5,533 nucleotides of DNA from Synergistaceae bacterium (GTDB lineage: Bacteria > Synergistota > Synergistia > Synergistales > Synergistaceae), in assembly GCA_031290815.1 (NCBI GenBank), contig JAISLO010000201.1:1-5533 (forward strand), written 5' to 3'. Positions 5,532-5,533 of this stretch are shown here, in pieces. A program made the position numbers and the translations under genes. The notes beneath the pieces were generated by a model, which saw only the letters and a list, made by a program, of their open reading frames with translations, was not told the DNA's origin and searched no databases. Each line of letters begins with the position of its first letter. The first letter of the stretch is position 1.

Positions 5532-5533
5532 TG

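Overview
The window looks like one end of a contig from a bacterial genome or metagenome assembly. It holds four confident protein genes and one likely small gene. Coding DNA is well over half G+C with strong G/C preference at third codon positions, and GTG or TTG starts are used. The gene content is a BspA-type leucine-rich repeat surface protein, a DMT permease, a GlcD-type FAD oxidase and an M23 peptidase with an N-terminal hydrophobic segment. This fits a host-associated or anaerobic bacterium. A Synergistota-like source is possible, but this is a low-confidence impression and no marker gene here settles it.

Layout. Bases 1-17 are the end of an Illumina adapter, not biology. From 18 to 1419 on the plus strand runs the 3' part of a BspA-like leucine-rich repeat protein built from three copies of one module; its true start lies off the contig. 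Its last codons may be displaced by a one-base frameshift. Three genes follow on the minus strand, listed in transcription order: an M23 peptidase (5531 to 4539), a glycolate/D-lactate oxidase-type flavoprotein (3937 to 2492) and a ten-helix EamA permease (2338 to 1436). The LRR gene and the permease gene converge.

The stretch 4010-4538 between the peptidase and the oxidase is the least ordinary part. Bases 4021-4260 are only about 35% G+C by hand count. They carry a plausible minus-strand promoter for the oxidase and two copies of an inverted motif, ATTGT-N(4-5)-TATACAA, one of them overlapping that promoter. Further right is a plus-strand ORF for a 43-residue (or 31-32) single-span membrane peptide. 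It has good Shine-Dalgarno sequences and is followed by a 10-bp inverted repeat with a T-rich run that overlaps the end of the peptidase gene.

Functional links are modest. The oxidase and permease may be co-transcribed, since there is a 153-base gap with no clear terminator, but nothing shows that the permease moves the oxidase substrate. I see no CRISPR array, tRNA, rRNA, transposase, or new multi-gene system.
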